A stretch of DNA of 64,000 nucleotides from positions 2,542,001 through 2,606,000 of the forward strand of contig NZ_AP027764.1 of assembly GCF_036503815.1 (NCBI RefSeq). Direction: 5' to 3'. Position 1 is the first letter of the stretch, and each line of letters starts with the position of its first letter. This document shows, one piece after another, positions 44,019-53,856 of the stretch. Both the position numbers and the translations under genes were made by a program. Source of the stretch: Escherichia coli. GTDB lineage: Bacteria > Pseudomonadota > Gammaproteobacteria > Enterobacterales > Enterobacteriaceae. Below the pieces are notes generated by a model that saw only the letters and a list, made by a program, of their open reading frames with translations, did not search any database and was not told the DNA's origin.

Positions 44019-45569
44019 ATGAAGAGATCGATTTCGTTTCGTCCTACATTGCTCGCGATCGTCCTTGCCACAACAATGCCGGTTGCGCACGCCGCCGTAC
44101 CGAAAGATATGCTGGTGATCGGTAAAGCTGCCGACCCACAAACCCTCGACCCGGCGGTGACAATTGATAATTACGACTGGACAGTGACCTACCCGTCTTA
44201 TCAGCGACTGGTTCAGTACAAAACGGACGGTGATAAAGGCTCAACCGACGTTGAAGGCGATCTGGCGAGTAGCTGGAAAGCGTCTGACGATCAAAAAGAG
44301 TGGACGTTCACCCTGAAGGACAATGCTAAATTTGCCGATGGCACACCCGTCACTGCCGAAGCAGTAAAACTCTCTTTTGAGCGGTTACTAAAAATCGGTC
44401 AGGGGCCAGCAGAAGCATTTCCCAAAGATTTAAAGATTGATGCTCCCGACGAACATACGGTGAGGTTTACCCTTAGCCAGCCATTCGCACCGTTCCTCTA
44501 CACGCTGGCGAACGACGGTGCATCCATTATCAATCCGGCGGTCTTAAAAGAACATGCGGCCGATGATGCCCGTGGTTTCCTCGCGCAAAATACCGCTGGC
44601 TCCGGACCGTTTATGCTGAAAAGCTGGCAAAAAGGTCAGCAATTAGTTCTGGTGCCAAATCCGCATTACCCCGGCAATAAACCGAACTTCAAACGGGTAT
44701 CGGTAAAAATTATCGGTGAAAGTGCCTCCCGTCGCCTGCAGCTCTCCCGTGGCGACATTGACATTGCCGATGCGCTGCCGGTGGATCAACTCAACGCCCT
44801 GAAGCAGGAAAACAAAGTCAACGTGGCAGAGTATCCGTCACTGCGCGTCACCTATCTGTATCTCAATAACAGCAAAGCGCCACTTAATCAGGCGGATCTG
44901 CGTCGGGCCATTTCCTGGTCTACCGATTATCAGGGTATGGTTAACGGCATTCTGAGTGGTAACGGAAAACAAATGCGCGGCCCGATTCCGGAAGGCATGT
45001 GGGGATACGATGCGACGGCAATGCAATACAACCATGACGAAACGAAAGCCAAAGCCGAATGGGATAAAGTGACGAGCAAACCCACCAGCCTGACGTTTCT
45101 CTACTCCGATAACGACCCGAACTGGGAACCTATTGCTCTGGCAACACAATCCAGCCTCAACAAGCTGGGCATCAATGTGAAGCTGGAAAAGCTGGCGAAC
45201 GCCACCATGCGCGACAGAGTGGGTAAAGGTGATTACGACATCGCGATTGGCAACTGGAGTCCGGATTTTGCCGACCCGTATATGTTTATGAATTACTGGT
45301 TTGAGTCAGACAAAAAAGGTCTGCCGGGTAACCGCTCGTTCTATGAAAACAGTGAGGTCGATAAGCTACTGCGCAATGCGCTAGCGACCACCGACCAGAC
45401 GCAGCGTACCCGGGACTACCAGCAGGCACAGAAAATCGTCATTGATGACGCTGCTTATGTGTACCTGTTCCAGAAAAACTACCAACTGGCGATGAACAAA
45501 GAGGTGAAAGGCTTTGTGTTCAATCCCATGCTGGAACAGGTCTTCAATATCAATACCATGAGTAAATAA
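44019..45569 (+). CDS. ddpA: DdpA, periplasmic dipeptide-binding protein
   Basis: 516 residues from ATG 44019. Signal peptide MKRSISFRPTLLAIVLATT...AHA, then the family 5 solute-binding fold (DppA/OppA): DPQTLDPAV, ASSWKASDDQKEWTFTLKDNAKFADGTPV, and SRRLQLSRGDIDIADAL. Captures D-Ala-D-Ala for the DdpBCDF ABC transporter. A longer frame open upstream overlaps ddpX and is not the true start. Confidence 0.96.
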   Translation: MKRSISFRPTLLAIVLATTMPVAHAAVPKDMLVIGKAADPQTLDPAVTIDNYDWTVTYPSYQRLVQYKTDGDKGSTDVEGDLASSWKASDDQKEWTFTLKDNAKFADGTPVTAEAVKLSFERLLKIGQGPAEAFPKDLKIDAPDEHTVRFTLSQPFAPFLYTLANDGASIINPAVLKEHAADDARGFLAQNTAGSGPFMLKSWQKGQQLVLVPNPHYPGNKPNFKRVSVKIIGESASRRLQLSRGDIDIADALPVDQLNALKQENKVNVAEYPSLRVTYLYLNNSKAPLNQADLRRAISWSTDYQGMVNGILSGNGKQMRGPIPEGMWGYDATAMQYNHDETKAKAEWDKVTSKPTSLTFLYSDNDPNWEPIALATQSSLNKLGINVKLEKLANATMRDRVGKGDYDIAIGNWSPDFADPYMFMNYWFESDKKGLPGNRSFYENSEVDKLLRNALATTDQTQRTRDYQQAQKIVIDDAAYVYLFQKNYQLAMNKEVKGFVFNPMLEQVFNINTMSK

Positions 45570-45570
45570 C

Positions 45571-46593
45571 GTGACCTTCTGGAGTATTTTACGCCAACGC
45601 TGCTGGGGGCTGGTGCTCGTGGTGGCGGGCGTCTGCGTGATTACGTTTATTATCTCGCACTTGATCCCCGGCGATCCGGCGCGGTTACTGGCGGGTGACC
45701 GCGCCAGCGATGCTATCGTGGATAATATTCGCCAGCAACTGGGACTGGACCAGCCACTGTACGTACAGTTTTACCGCTACGTCAGCGACCTGTTTCAGGG
45801 TGACCTGGGAACATCCATTCGTACCGGGCGTCCGGTGCTGGAAGAGTTGCGCATATTTTTCCCGGCGACGCTGGAACTGGCATTTTGCGCCCTGCTGCTG
45901 GCACTCCTGGTTGGTATCCCGCTGGGCATACTCTCTGCAGTCTGGCGAAATCGCTGGCTGGATCATCTGGTGCGAATAATGGCCATTACCGGAATCTCCA
46001 CACCTGCGTTCTGGCTTGGGCTGGGCGTCATTATGCTGTTTTATGGTCATCTGCAAATTCTTCCCGGCGGCGGAAGGCTTGATGACTGGCTGGATCCACC
46101 AACGCACGTTACCGGCTTTTATCTGCTCGATGCGCTGCTTGAAGGCAACGGTGAAGTCTTCTTCAATGCGCTGCAACATCTCATCTTACCGGCATTAACG
46201 CTGGCGTTCGTTCACCTGGGGATTGTCGCTCGCCAGATCCGCTCAGCTATGCTGGAACAATTGAGTGAAGACTACATTCGTACCGCCCGGGCCAGCGGCT
46301 TGCCCGGCTGGTATATCGTTTTATGTTATGCGCTACCCAATGCGTTGATCCCCTCGATTACCGTATTGGGGCTGGCGCTGGGCGATTTGTTGTATGGCGC
46401 AGTGCTCACCGAAACCGTTTTTGCCTGGCCCGGAATGGGTGCATGGGTAGTAACATCAATACAAGCGCTCGACTTCCCGGCAGTGATGGGCTTTGCCGTC
46501 GTGGTTTCATTTGCTTATGTGCTGGTCAACCTGGTGGTGGATTTGCTCTATTTGTGGATTGATCCGCGTATCGGACGTGGAGGTGATGAATGA
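45571..46593 (+). CDS. ddpB: DdpB, ABC permease
   Basis: 340 residues with GTG start one base after the ddpA stop. Six transmembrane helices; OppB/DppB-type features GDPARLLAG and LGLDQPLYVQFYRY, and the EAA loop YIRTARASGLPGWYIVLCYALPNA. Pairs with DdpC to form the inner-membrane channel. Overlaps ddpC by four bases. Confidence 0.96.
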   Translation: MTFWSILRQRCWGLVLVVAGVCVITFIISHLIPGDPARLLAGDRASDAIVDNIRQQLGLDQPLYVQFYRYVSDLFQGDLGTSIRTGRPVLEELRIFFPATLELAFCALLLALLVGIPLGILSAVWRNRWLDHLVRIMAITGISTPAFWLGLGVIMLFYGHLQILPGGGRLDDWLDPPTHVTGFYLLDALLEGNGEVFFNALQHLILPALTLAFVHLGIVARQIRSAMLEQLSEDYIRTARASGLPGWYIVLCYALPNALIPSITVLGLALGDLLYGAVLTETVFAWPGMGAWVVTSIQALDFPAVMGFAVVVSFAYVLVNLVVDLLYLWIDPRIGRGGDE

Positions 46594-47486
46594 TGCTAAG
46601 CGAGGAAACGTCCGTCGTACGCCCACCAAAACAAACGCGATTTAACGGTGCAAAACTGGTATGGATGCTGAAAGGCAGTCCGCTCACCGTGACCGGCGCA
46701 GTCATCATTGTATTAATGCTACTGATGATGATTTTTTCACCGTGGCTGGCGACGCATGATCCCAACGCCATTGATTTAACTGCCCGCCTTTTGCCGCCTT
46801 CTGCGGCGCACTGGTTTGGCACCGATGAAGTGGGACGCGATCTGTTTAGCCGCGTACTGGTCGGCAGTCAGCAATCAATTCTCGCCGGATTAGTGGTGGT
46901 CGCCATTGCGGGTATGATGGGTTCGCTACTCGGGTGTCTGTCCGGTGTGCTTGGCGGACGCGCAGACGCGATCATCATGCGCATCATGGACATTATGCTG
47001 TCGATTCCTTCGCTGGTGCTGACAATGGCGCTGGCTGCCGCACTTGGACCGAGTTTGTTTAACGCCATGCTGGCGATTGCTATCGTGCGAATCCCGTTTT
47101 ATGTGCGCCTGGCGCGGGGGCAAACATTAGTTGTCCGCCAGTACACTTACGTTCAGGCGGCGAAAACCTTTGGTGCGTCACGCTGGCATCTGATCAACTG
47201 GCATATTTTACGTAACTCCCTGCCGCCGCTGATTGTGCAGGCATCGCTGGATATTGGTAGCGCGATTTTAATGACCGCCACGTTGGGATTTATTGGCCTG
47301 GGTGCTCAACAACCGAGTGCTGAATGGGGGGCGATGGTGGCGAATGGTCGCAACTATGTGCTCGATCAATGGTGGTATTGCGCATTTCCGGGGGCAGCGA
47401 TTTTGCTTACCGCCGTCGGGTTCAATCTCTTTGGTGATGGTATTCGCGATCTGCTTGACCCGAAAGCAGGAGGAAAGCAGTCATGA
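46590..47486 (+). CDS. ddpC: DdpC, ABC permease
   Basis: 298 residues, ATG overlapping the ddpB stop (ATGATG...). Five to six helices, DppC-type HWFGTDEVGRDLFSRV near residue 80 and the EAA loop TYVQAAKTFGASRWHLINWHILRN. Partner of DdpB. Confidence 0.96.
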   Translation: MMLSEETSVVRPPKQTRFNGAKLVWMLKGSPLTVTGAVIIVLMLLMMIFSPWLATHDPNAIDLTARLLPPSAAHWFGTDEVGRDLFSRVLVGSQQSILAGLVVVAIAGMMGSLLGCLSGVLGGRADAIIMRIMDIMLSIPSLVLTMALAAALGPSLFNAMLAIAIVRIPFYVRLARGQTLVVRQYTYVQAAKTFGASRWHLINWHILRNSLPPLIVQASLDIGSAILMTATLGFIGLGAQQPSAEWGAMVANGRNYVLDQWWYCAFPGAAILLTAVGFNLFGDGIRDLLDPKAGGKQS

Positions 47487-48469
47487 CCCAACCCGTTCTG
47501 GACATTCAACAGCTGCATTTGAGTTTCTCCGGTTTTAACGGCGACGTTCACGCGCTCAACAATGTGTCATTGAAAATCAACCGCGGTGAAATTGTCGGTC
47601 TGGTGGGAGAATCCGGCTCGGGTAAATCAGTCACTGCAATGTTGATTATGCGTCTGTTACCGACGGGCAGTTATTGCGTACATCGGGGACATATTTCACT
47701 GCTGGGAGAAGATGCTCTTAACGCTCGGGAAAAACAGCTTCGTCAGTGGCGCGGCACACGAGTGGCGATGATCTTTCAGGAACCGATGACCGCCCTAAAT
47801 CCGACACGTCGAATAGGTCTTCAGATGATGGACGTGATCCGCCATCATCAACCAATAAGTCGTCGGGAAGCCAGAGCTAAAGCGATTGCCCTGCTGGAAG
47901 AGATGCAAATCCCGGATGCCGTGGAAGTTATGTCGCGCTATCCGTTTGAGCTTTCAGGTGGTATGCGCCAGCGGGTAATGATTGCGCTGGCATTCTCCTG
48001 CGAGCCGCAATTGATTATTGCCGACGAACCGACTACGGCGCTGGACGTCACGGTACAGTTGCAGGTACTGCGTCTGCTTAAACATAAAGCCCGCGCCAGT
48101 GGAACTGCGGTACTGTTCATCAGCCATGATATGGCCGTGGTGTCGCAACTGTGCGATAGCGTTTACGTGATGTATGCCGGAAGCGTGATCGAGAGCGGTA
48201 TGACGGCAGACGTTATCCATCATCCCCGGCATCCGTATACCATTGGTTTGCTGCAATGCGCACCGGAACATGGAATACCACGCCAGCCATTACCCGCCAT
48301 TCCAGGGACGGTACCAAACCTCACCCATTTGCCTGATGGCTGCGCTTTTCGCGATCGTTGCTATGCGGCAGGTACACAGTGTGAAAACGTCCCGGCGCTG
48401 ACAGCGTGTGGTGACAACAACCACCGCTGCGCCTGTTGGTATCCTCAGCAGGAGGTCATTAGTGTCTGA
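47483..48469 (+). CDS. ddpD: DdpD, ABC ATPase
   Basis: 328 residues, overlapping ddpC by four bases. Walker A GESGSGKS, Q-loop FQEPMTALNP, signature LSGGMRQR, Walker B LIIADEPTTALD, and the oligopeptide-transporter C-terminal CAFRDRCYAAGTQC Cys cluster that binds a [4Fe-4S] centre in DppD-like proteins. Energises D-Ala-D-Ala uptake together with DdpF. Confidence 0.96.
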   Translation: MTQPVLDIQQLHLSFSGFNGDVHALNNVSLKINRGEIVGLVGESGSGKSVTAMLIMRLLPTGSYCVHRGHISLLGEDALNAREKQLRQWRGTRVAMIFQEPMTALNPTRRIGLQMMDVIRHHQPISRREARAKAIALLEEMQIPDAVEVMSRYPFELSGGMRQRVMIALAFSCEPQLIIADEPTTALDVTVQLQVLRLLKHKARASGTAVLFISHDMAVVSQLCDSVYVMYAGSVIESGMTADVIHHPRHPYTIGLLQCAPEHGIPRQPLPAIPGTVPNLTHLPDGCAFRDRCYAAGTQCENVPALTACGDNNHRCACWYPQQEVISV

Positions 48470-49388
48470 CACGTTATTAACGTTACGCGACGTCCATATC
48501 AATTTCCCGGCCCGAAAAAACTGGCTTGGTAAAACTACGGAACATGTTCATGCCATCAATGGTATTGATTTACAGATCCGTCGTGGTGAAACCTTAGGGA
48601 TCGTCGGTGAGTCAGGCTGCGGCAAAAGCACCCTCGCACAGCTTTTAATGGGTATGCTGCAACCGAGCCACGGGCAGTACATCCGTTCAGGATCACAACG
48701 CATTATGCAGATGGTGTTTCAGGACCCGCTCTCTTCGCTTAATCCGCGCTTACCGGTGTGGCGCATCATCACGGAACCGCTCTGGATTGCTAAGCGTAGT
48801 AGTGAACAACAGCGGCGAGCGTTGGCAGAGGAGCTGGCTGTGCAGGTGGGTATTCGTCCGGAGTATCTCGACCGCTTGCCTCATGCGTTCTCAGGCGGGC
48901 AGCGGCAACGTATCGCCATTGCCAGAGCACTCTCTTCGCAGCCTGACGTGATTGTGCTTGATGAGCCCACCTCGGCGCTGGATATCTCCGTCCAGGCGCA
49001 GATCCTCAATTTACTGGTAACGCTACAGGAAAATCGCGGGCTGACTTATGTGCTGATTTCACACAATGTCTCGGTGATACGTCATATGAGCGATCGGGTG
49101 GCGGTGATGTATCTCGGACAGATTGTGGAACTAGGAGACGCGCAACAGGTGCTGACAGCTCCGGCACATCCATACACCCGATTATTGCTGGATTCCCTCC
49201 CCGCCATTGATAAACCGCTGGAGGAAGAATGGGCATTGCGTAAAACGGAACTACCAGGAAACCGCACGTTGCCGCCGGGCTGTTTTTTCCGCGAACGTTG
49301 CCCCCTGGCAACCAGCGGATGTGAAGTCCGGCAATCATTAACAATAAGGGAGGACGGACGTGAGATCAGGTGCTGGCGGGCGCTGTAG
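48462..49388 (+). CDS. ddpF: DdpF, ABC ATPase
   Basis: 308 residues. The GTG at 48462 (GGAGG upstream, overlapping ddpD by eight bases) is preferred over the longer ATG frame at 48408, because the family begins SDTLLTLRDVHI. Walker A GESGCGKS, signature FSGGQRQR, Walker B VIVLDEPTSALD, C-terminal Cys cluster CFFRERCPLATSGC. Last gene of the operon. Confidence 0.96.
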   Translation: MSDTLLTLRDVHINFPARKNWLGKTTEHVHAINGIDLQIRRGETLGIVGESGCGKSTLAQLLMGMLQPSHGQYIRSGSQRIMQMVFQDPLSSLNPRLPVWRIITEPLWIAKRSSEQQRRALAEELAVQVGIRPEYLDRLPHAFSGGQRQRIAIARALSSQPDVIVLDEPTSALDISVQAQILNLLVTLQENRGLTYVLISHNVSVIRHMSDRVAVMYLGQIVELGDAQQVLTAPAHPYTRLLLDSLPAIDKPLEEEWALRKTELPGNRTLPPGCFFRERCPLATSGCEVRQSLTIREDGREIRCWRAL

Positions 49389-49400
49389 AGACGCTAACAA

Positions 49401-49428
49401 CGCATCAGGCAATCACGCGCCTGACGCG
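49401..49428. repeat. REP-like palindrome / bidirectional terminator
   Basis: CGCATCAGGC and GCCTGACGCG (one mismatch) surround an 8-base loop between the convergent ddpF and osmC genes. Sequence and position resemble a REP/BIME unit. Confidence 0.6.
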
Positions 49429-49443
49429 TCATACGGCAACGCT

Positions 49444-49875
49444 TTATGATTTCAACTGGTAATCAAGCGTAATTTCAGCTTTCAGTACCTGAGAAACCGG
49501 GCATCCTGCTTTTGCTTTCTGGATAATGCCGTCAAAAGTAGAGGCATCAATACCCGGCACGGCAACTTCGCTCTTCAGGGCGATTTTAGTAATCGCAAAC
49601 CCGGCATCCACTTTATCCAGCGACACATCGGCGGTGGTATCAATCGATGATGGCGTGAATCCCGCTTCCCCCAGCATTAATGAAAGCGCCATTGAGAAAC
49701 ATGCTGCATGCGCCGCGCCAATCAGTTCTTCAGGGTTAGTTCCTTTTTCGCCTTCAAAACGCGTATTAAATCCATACGGCTGTTGGTTCAGCACGCCGCT
49801 CTCGGTGGATACGGTTCCCTTCCCGCGTTTGATATCGCCTTCCCAGTGTGCCTGACCTTTCTTATGGATTGTCAT
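49444..49875 (-). CDS. osmC: OsmC, osmotically induced peroxiredoxin
   Basis: 143 residues. Two redox Cys: one in AHAACFSMALS and one in KAGCPVSQVL, the OsmC/Ohr pair that reduces organic hydroperoxides. RpoS- and Rcs-controlled in K-12. GGAGAG precedes its ATG. Faces bdm across a 342-bp divergent control region. Confidence 0.97.
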   Translation of the reverse strand: MTIHKKGQAHWEGDIKRGKGTVSTESGVLNQQPYGFNTRFEGEKGTNPEELIGAAHAACFSMALSLMLGEAGFTPSSIDTTADVSLDKVDAGFAITKIALKSEVAVPGIDASTFDGIIQKAKAGCPVSQVLKAEITLDYQLKS

Positions 49876-49941
49876 TGTTGCTCTCCTGTGGGCTTAAAAA
49901 GGAAATTATAGACTACGTGAGAAACAGTATGAGGATAAGCA

Positions 49942-49954
49942 GGATATTCCGAAT
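49942..49954. promoter_or_regulatory. Rcs-box-like motif in the osmC-bdm region
   Basis: GGATATTCCGAAT resembles the RcsB/RcsAB box (TAAGRATATTCCTA), and osmC and bdm are both known RcsB targets. Position is ~70 bp upstream of osmC. The rest of 49876-50217 is AT-rich control DNA. A 140-codon plus frame crossing it is not a credible gene. Confidence 0.45.
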
Positions 49955-50217
49955 AGAATCCGGCGAAATATTATCTATGTACTTAAATAAAATTCCCACA
50001 ATAGATAACCGGGAATATATAACTCAAGAGATATTGCATCAATATCAATCAACTCACACCAGCAATATTCCCATTAATATCATGGGGTTAAAATATAAAA
50101 ATCATCAACCAGGACTAATCTTAACAACGAAGCGGCAAATATTTGCCATGCTGAATGTGCTTTATAAATCTGCGATCCGTAGCAGACACCATAAATACAC
50201 AGACACGGAGAATCACT

Positions 50218-50433
50218 ATGTTTACTTATTATCAGGCAGAAAATTCAACAGCAGAACCCGCTCTGGTTAATGCCATTGAGCAAGGCCTTCGGGCAGAACA
50301 CGGTGTTGTCACTGAAGATGACATTCTCATGGAGCTGACCAAATGGGTAGAAGCTTCTGATAACGACATCCTCAGTGATATCTACCAACAAACGATCAAT
50401 TATGTGGTCAGTGGCCAGCACCCTACGCTTTAA
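50218..50433 (+). CDS. bdm: Bdm, biofilm-dependent modulation protein
   Basis: 71 residues from the ATG after GGAGAATCACT; a longer frame starting at 50155 lies in the promoter. Acidic, helical, no known fold. Bdm is osmotically and Rcs-controlled, its mRNA is cut by RNase III, and it affects flagellar gene expression and osmotic stress. sra follows 101 bp later. Confidence 0.95.
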   Translation: MFTYYQAENSTAEPALVNAIEQGLRAEHGVVTEDDILMELTKWVEASDNDILSDIYQQTINYVVSGQHPTL

Positions 50434-50534
50434 GGTGCTATGCTTGATCGGCAACCTAATTTAGGGGTTTAGCACGTGTTTCTTCGCTACGGCGATATTG
50501 TCCTTAAAACTAGCAACAGGATTGAGGAGTTAAA

Positions 50535-50672
50535 ATGAAATCGAACCGTCAGGCACGTCATATTCTTGGACTGGACCATAAAATTTCTAACCAGCGCAAA
50601 ATAGTTACCGAAGGTGATAAATCCAGCGTGGTGAATAACCCAACCGGCAGAAAACGTCCCGCTGAAAAGTAA
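50535..50672 (+). CDS. sra: Sra, stationary-phase 30S ribosome-associated protein
   Basis: 45 residues ([17 protein letters not shown]...), basic, preceded by TGAGGAG. Formerly RpsV/S22; bound to 30S subunits in stationary phase. Sequence as I recall it from K-12. Likely co-transcribed with bdm and terminated at 50702-50737. Confidence 0.95.
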
Positions 50673-50701
50673 TCTTTAACAATCAGTCCTCAATGACGAT
50701 T

Positions 50702-50737
50702 AAACACCATTGCCTGCGCAATGGTGTTTTTGTTTTT
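50702..50737 (+). terminator. Rho-independent terminator after sra
   Basis: AAACACCATTGC pairs with GCAATGGTGTTT, followed by TTTGTTTTT. Strong. Confidence 0.93.
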
Positions 50738-50828
50738 AACTGCTTTATACTTGGAGCCGATGCCCTGGCGGTAAAGCAAAGACGATAAAAGCACCCCAGG
50801 GATGGATATTCAAAAAAGAGTGAGTGAC

Positions 50829-52526
50829 ATGGAACCAAAAACAAAAAAACAGCGTTCGCTTTATATTCCTTACGCTGGCCCTGTACTGCTGGAATTTCCG
50901 TTGTTGAATAAAGGCAGCGCCTTCAGCATGGAAGAACGCCGTAACTTCAACCTGCTGGGGTTACTGCCGGAAGTGGTCGAAACCATCGAAGAACAAGCGG
51001 AACGCGCATGGATCCAGTATCAGGGATTCAAAACCGAAATCGACAAACACATCTACCTGCGTAACATCCAGGACACCAACGAAACCCTCTTCTACCGTCT
51101 GGTAAACAATCATCTTGATGAGATGATGCCTGTTATTTATACCCCAACCGTCGGCGCAGCCTGTGAGCGTTTTTCTGAGATCTACCGTCGTTCCCGCGGC
51201 GTGTTTATCTCATACCAGAACCGCCACAATATGGACGATATTCTGCAAAACGTACCGAACCACAATATCAAAGTGATTGTGGTGACGGACGGCGAACGTA
51301 TTCTGGGGCTTGGTGACCAGGGCATCGGTGGGATGGGTATTCCGATCGGTAAACTGTCGCTCTATACCGCCTGCGGTGGCATCAGCCCGGCGTATACACT
51401 GCCGGTGGTGCTGGATGTCGGGACGAACAACCAGCAGTTGCTTAACGACCCGCTGTATATGGGCTGGCGTAATCCACGTATCACTGACGACGAATACTAT
51501 GAATTCGTGGATGAATTTATCCAGGCTGTGAAACAACGCTGGCCGGACGTGCTGTTGCAGTTTGAAGACTTCGCACAAAAAAATACGATGCCGTTACTTA
51601 ACCGCTATCGCAATGAAATTTGTTCTTTTAACGATGATATTCAGGGCACCGCGGCGGTAACAGTCGGCACACTGATCGCAGCCAGCCGTGCGGCGGGCGG
51701 TCAGTTAAGCGAGAAAAAAATCGTCTTCCTCGGCGCAGGTTCAGCAGGATGCGGCATTGCTGAGATGATCATCGCCCAGACCCAGCGTGAAGGATTAAGC
51801 GAAGAAGCGGCGCGGCAGAAAGTCTTTATGGTCGATCGCTTTGGTCTGCTGACCGACAAGATGCCGAACCTGCTGCCTTTCCAGACCAAACTGGTACAGA
51901 AGCGCGAAAATCTCAGTGACTGGGATACTGACAGCGATGTGCTTTCATTGCTTGATGTGGTGCGCAATGTCAAACCGGATATTCTGATTGGCGTCTCAGG
52001 ACAGACCGGGCTGTTTACGGAAGAGATCATCCGTGAGATGCACAAACACTGTCCGCGTCCGATCGTGATGCCGCTGTCTAACCCGACTTCACGTGTGGAA
52101 GCCACACCGCAGGACATTATCGCCTGGACCGAAGGTAACGCGCTGGTCGCCACCGGCAGTCCGTTTAATCCGGTGGTATGGAAAGATAAAATCTACCCTA
52201 TCGCGCAATGCAACAACGCTTTTATCTTCCCGGGCATTGGGCTGGGCGTTATTGCTTCCGGCGCGTCACGTATCACCGATGAGATGCTGATGTCGGCAAG
52301 CGAAACGCTTGCTCAGTATTCGCCGCTGGTCCTGAACGGCGAAGGTCTGGTATTACCGGAACTGAAAGATATTCAGAAAGTCTCCCGCGCAATTGCGTTT
52401 GCGGTTGGCAAAATGGCGCAGCAGCAAGGCGTGGCGGTGAAAACCTCTGCCGAAGCCCTGCAACAGGCCATTGATGATAACTTCTGGCAAGCCGAATACC
52501 GCGACTACCGCCGTACCTCCATTTAA
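50829..52526 (+). CDS. maeA: NAD-dependent malic enzyme MaeA
   Basis: 565 residues from the ATG at 50829; an in-frame ATG nine codons upstream is less likely. Malic enzyme features: YTPTVGAACERFSEIYR, the malate site VTDGERILGLGDQGIGGMGIPIGK, EDFAQKNTMPLL, FNDDIQGTAAVT (metal-binding Asp residues) and the NAD fold VFLGAGSAGCGIAEMII. Oxidatively decarboxylates malate to pyruvate with NAD+. Monocistronic. Confidence 0.97.
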   Translation: MEPKTKKQRSLYIPYAGPVLLEFPLLNKGSAFSMEERRNFNLLGLLPEVVETIEEQAERAWIQYQGFKTEIDKHIYLRNIQDTNETLFYRLVNNHLDEMMPVIYTPTVGAACERFSEIYRRSRGVFISYQNRHNMDDILQNVPNHNIKVIVVTDGERILGLGDQGIGGMGIPIGKLSLYTACGGISPAYTLPVVLDVGTNNQQLLNDPLYMGWRNPRITDDEYYEFVDEFIQAVKQRWPDVLLQFEDFAQKNTMPLLNRYRNEICSFNDDIQGTAAVTVGTLIAASRAAGGQLSEKKIVFLGAGSAGCGIAEMIIAQTQREGLSEEAARQKVFMVDRFGLLTDKMPNLLPFQTKLVQKRENLSDWDTDSDVLSLLDVVRNVKPDILIGVSGQTGLFTEEIIREMHKHCPRPIVMPLSNPTSRVEATPQDIIAWTEGNALVATGSPFNPVVWKDKIYPIAQCNNAFIFPGIGLGVIASGASRITDEMLMSASETLAQYSPLVLNGEGLVLPELKDIQKVSRAIAFAVGKMAQQQGVAVKTSAEALQQAIDDNFWQAEYRDYRRTSI

Positions 52527-52532
52527 GTCTCA

Positions 52533-52562
52533 GCCCGGTAGTGACTGCTACCGGGCAATTTT
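52533..52562 (+). terminator. Rho-independent terminator after maeA
   Basis: GCCCGGTAG-TGACTG-CTACCGGGC followed by AATTTT. Confidence 0.85.
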
Positions 52563-52660
52563 CCTCTTCCTTTTTCAGATCTCATCCATACTGGGTAGTG
52601 GCGAATAAATCTCATTTGCCTCACCTGCTATGCAGAACATCATCCGAAAAGGAGGAAACT

Positions 52661-53671
52661 ATGAAGGCTGCAGTTGTTACGAAGGATCATCATGTTGACG
52701 TTACGGATAAAACACTGCGCTCACTGAAACATGGCGAAGCCCTGCTGAAAATGGAGTGTTGTGGCGTATGTCATACCGATCTTCATGTTAAGAATGGCGA
52801 TTTTGGTGATAAAACCGGCGTGATTCTGGGCCATGAAGGCATCGGTGTGGTGGCAGAAGTTGGCCCCGGCGTTACCTCATTAAAACCAGGCGATCGCGCC
52901 AGCGTGGCGTGGTTTTACGAAGGTTGCGGTCATTGCGAATACTGTAACAGCGGTAACGAAACGCTCTGCCGTTCAGTAAAAAATGCCGGATACAGCGTTG
53001 ATGGCGGCATGGCTGAAGAATGCATCGTGGTCGCCGATTACGCGGTAAAAGTGCCCGATGGCCTGGACTCGGCGGCGGCTAGCAGCATTACCTGCGCGGG
53101 TGTCACCACCTACAAAGCAGTAAAACTGTCAAAAATTCGTCCAGGACAGTGGATTGCTATCTACGGTCTTGGCGGTCTGGGCAACCTCGCCCTGCAATAC
53201 GCGAAAAATGTCTTTAATGCCAAAGTGATCGCCATTGATGTCAATGATGAGCAGTTGAAACTGGCAACCGAAATGGGTGCTGATTTAGCGATTAACTCAC
53301 GCACCGAAGACGCCGCCAAAATTGTGCAGGAGAAAACCGGTGGCGCTCACGCAGCGGTGGTGACAGCGGTAGCTAAAGCTGCGTTTAACTCAGCGGTCGA
53401 TGCCGTTCGTGCAGGCGGTCGTGTTGTGGCTGTCGGTCTGCCGCCGGAGTCTATGAGCCTGGATATCCCACGCCTTGTGCTGGATGGTATTGAAGTGGTC
53501 GGTTCGCTGGTCGGCACGCGCCAGGATCTCACCGAAGCCTTCCAGTTTGCCGCCGAAGGTAAAGTGGTGCCGAAAGTTGCCCTGCGTCCGTTAGCGGACA
53601 TCAACACCATCTTTACTGAGATGGAAGAAGGCAAAATCCGTGGCCGTATGGTGATTGATTTCCGCCGCTAA
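52661..53671 (+). CDS. adhP: Zinc-dependent, ethanol-active alcohol dehydrogenase AdhP
   Basis: 336 residues from the ATG at 52661, which has GGAGGAAACT upstream. Medium-chain ADH: catalytic zinc ligands in CCGVCHTD and GHEGIG, structural zinc Cys set CGHCEYCNSGNETLC, and Rossmann motif IYGLGGLGNLALQ. Oxidises ethanol and small alcohols with NAD+. A 40-codon N-terminal extension in frame lacks family support. Confidence 0.96.
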   Translation: MKAAVVTKDHHVDVTDKTLRSLKHGEALLKMECCGVCHTDLHVKNGDFGDKTGVILGHEGIGVVAEVGPGVTSLKPGDRASVAWFYEGCGHCEYCNSGNETLCRSVKNAGYSVDGGMAEECIVVADYAVKVPDGLDSAAASSITCAGVTTYKAVKLSKIRPGQWIAIYGLGGLGNLALQYAKNVFNAKVIAIDVNDEQLKLATEMGADLAINSRTEDAAKIVQEKTGGAHAAVVTAVAKAAFNSAVDAVRAGGRVVAVGLPPESMSLDIPRLVLDGIEVVGSLVGTRQDLTEAFQFAAEGKVVPKVALRPLADINTIFTEMEEGKIRGRMVIDFRR

Positions 53672-53680
53672 GAGGCCTTT

Positions 53681-53715
53681 GCTGCGACTGCCATGTTCGG
53701 GTCGCAGCCTGTTTT
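53681..53715 (+). terminator. Rho-independent terminator after adhP
   Basis: GCTGCGAC pairs with GTCGCAGC around a 12-base loop, followed by CTGTTTT. Confidence 0.7.
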
Positions 53716-53856
53716 GCGAGACGCTTTCCGCAATTTCACTCTTCTTCTTTTCCTCCCCCATCTTTCCTCTCACAATTCACGAAAACGTAGCGAAATTTGT
53801 TGCGCTGCACGGAACAATAGTGATAGTGTTCCTTTCGAAGGAACAAGGATGAAGAG

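Noticed and set aside
49848..50270. 140-codon frame between osmC and bdm
   Set aside because: It starts inside osmC, overlaps bdm out of frame, crosses the known control region, has no recognisable domain and no ribosome binding site.
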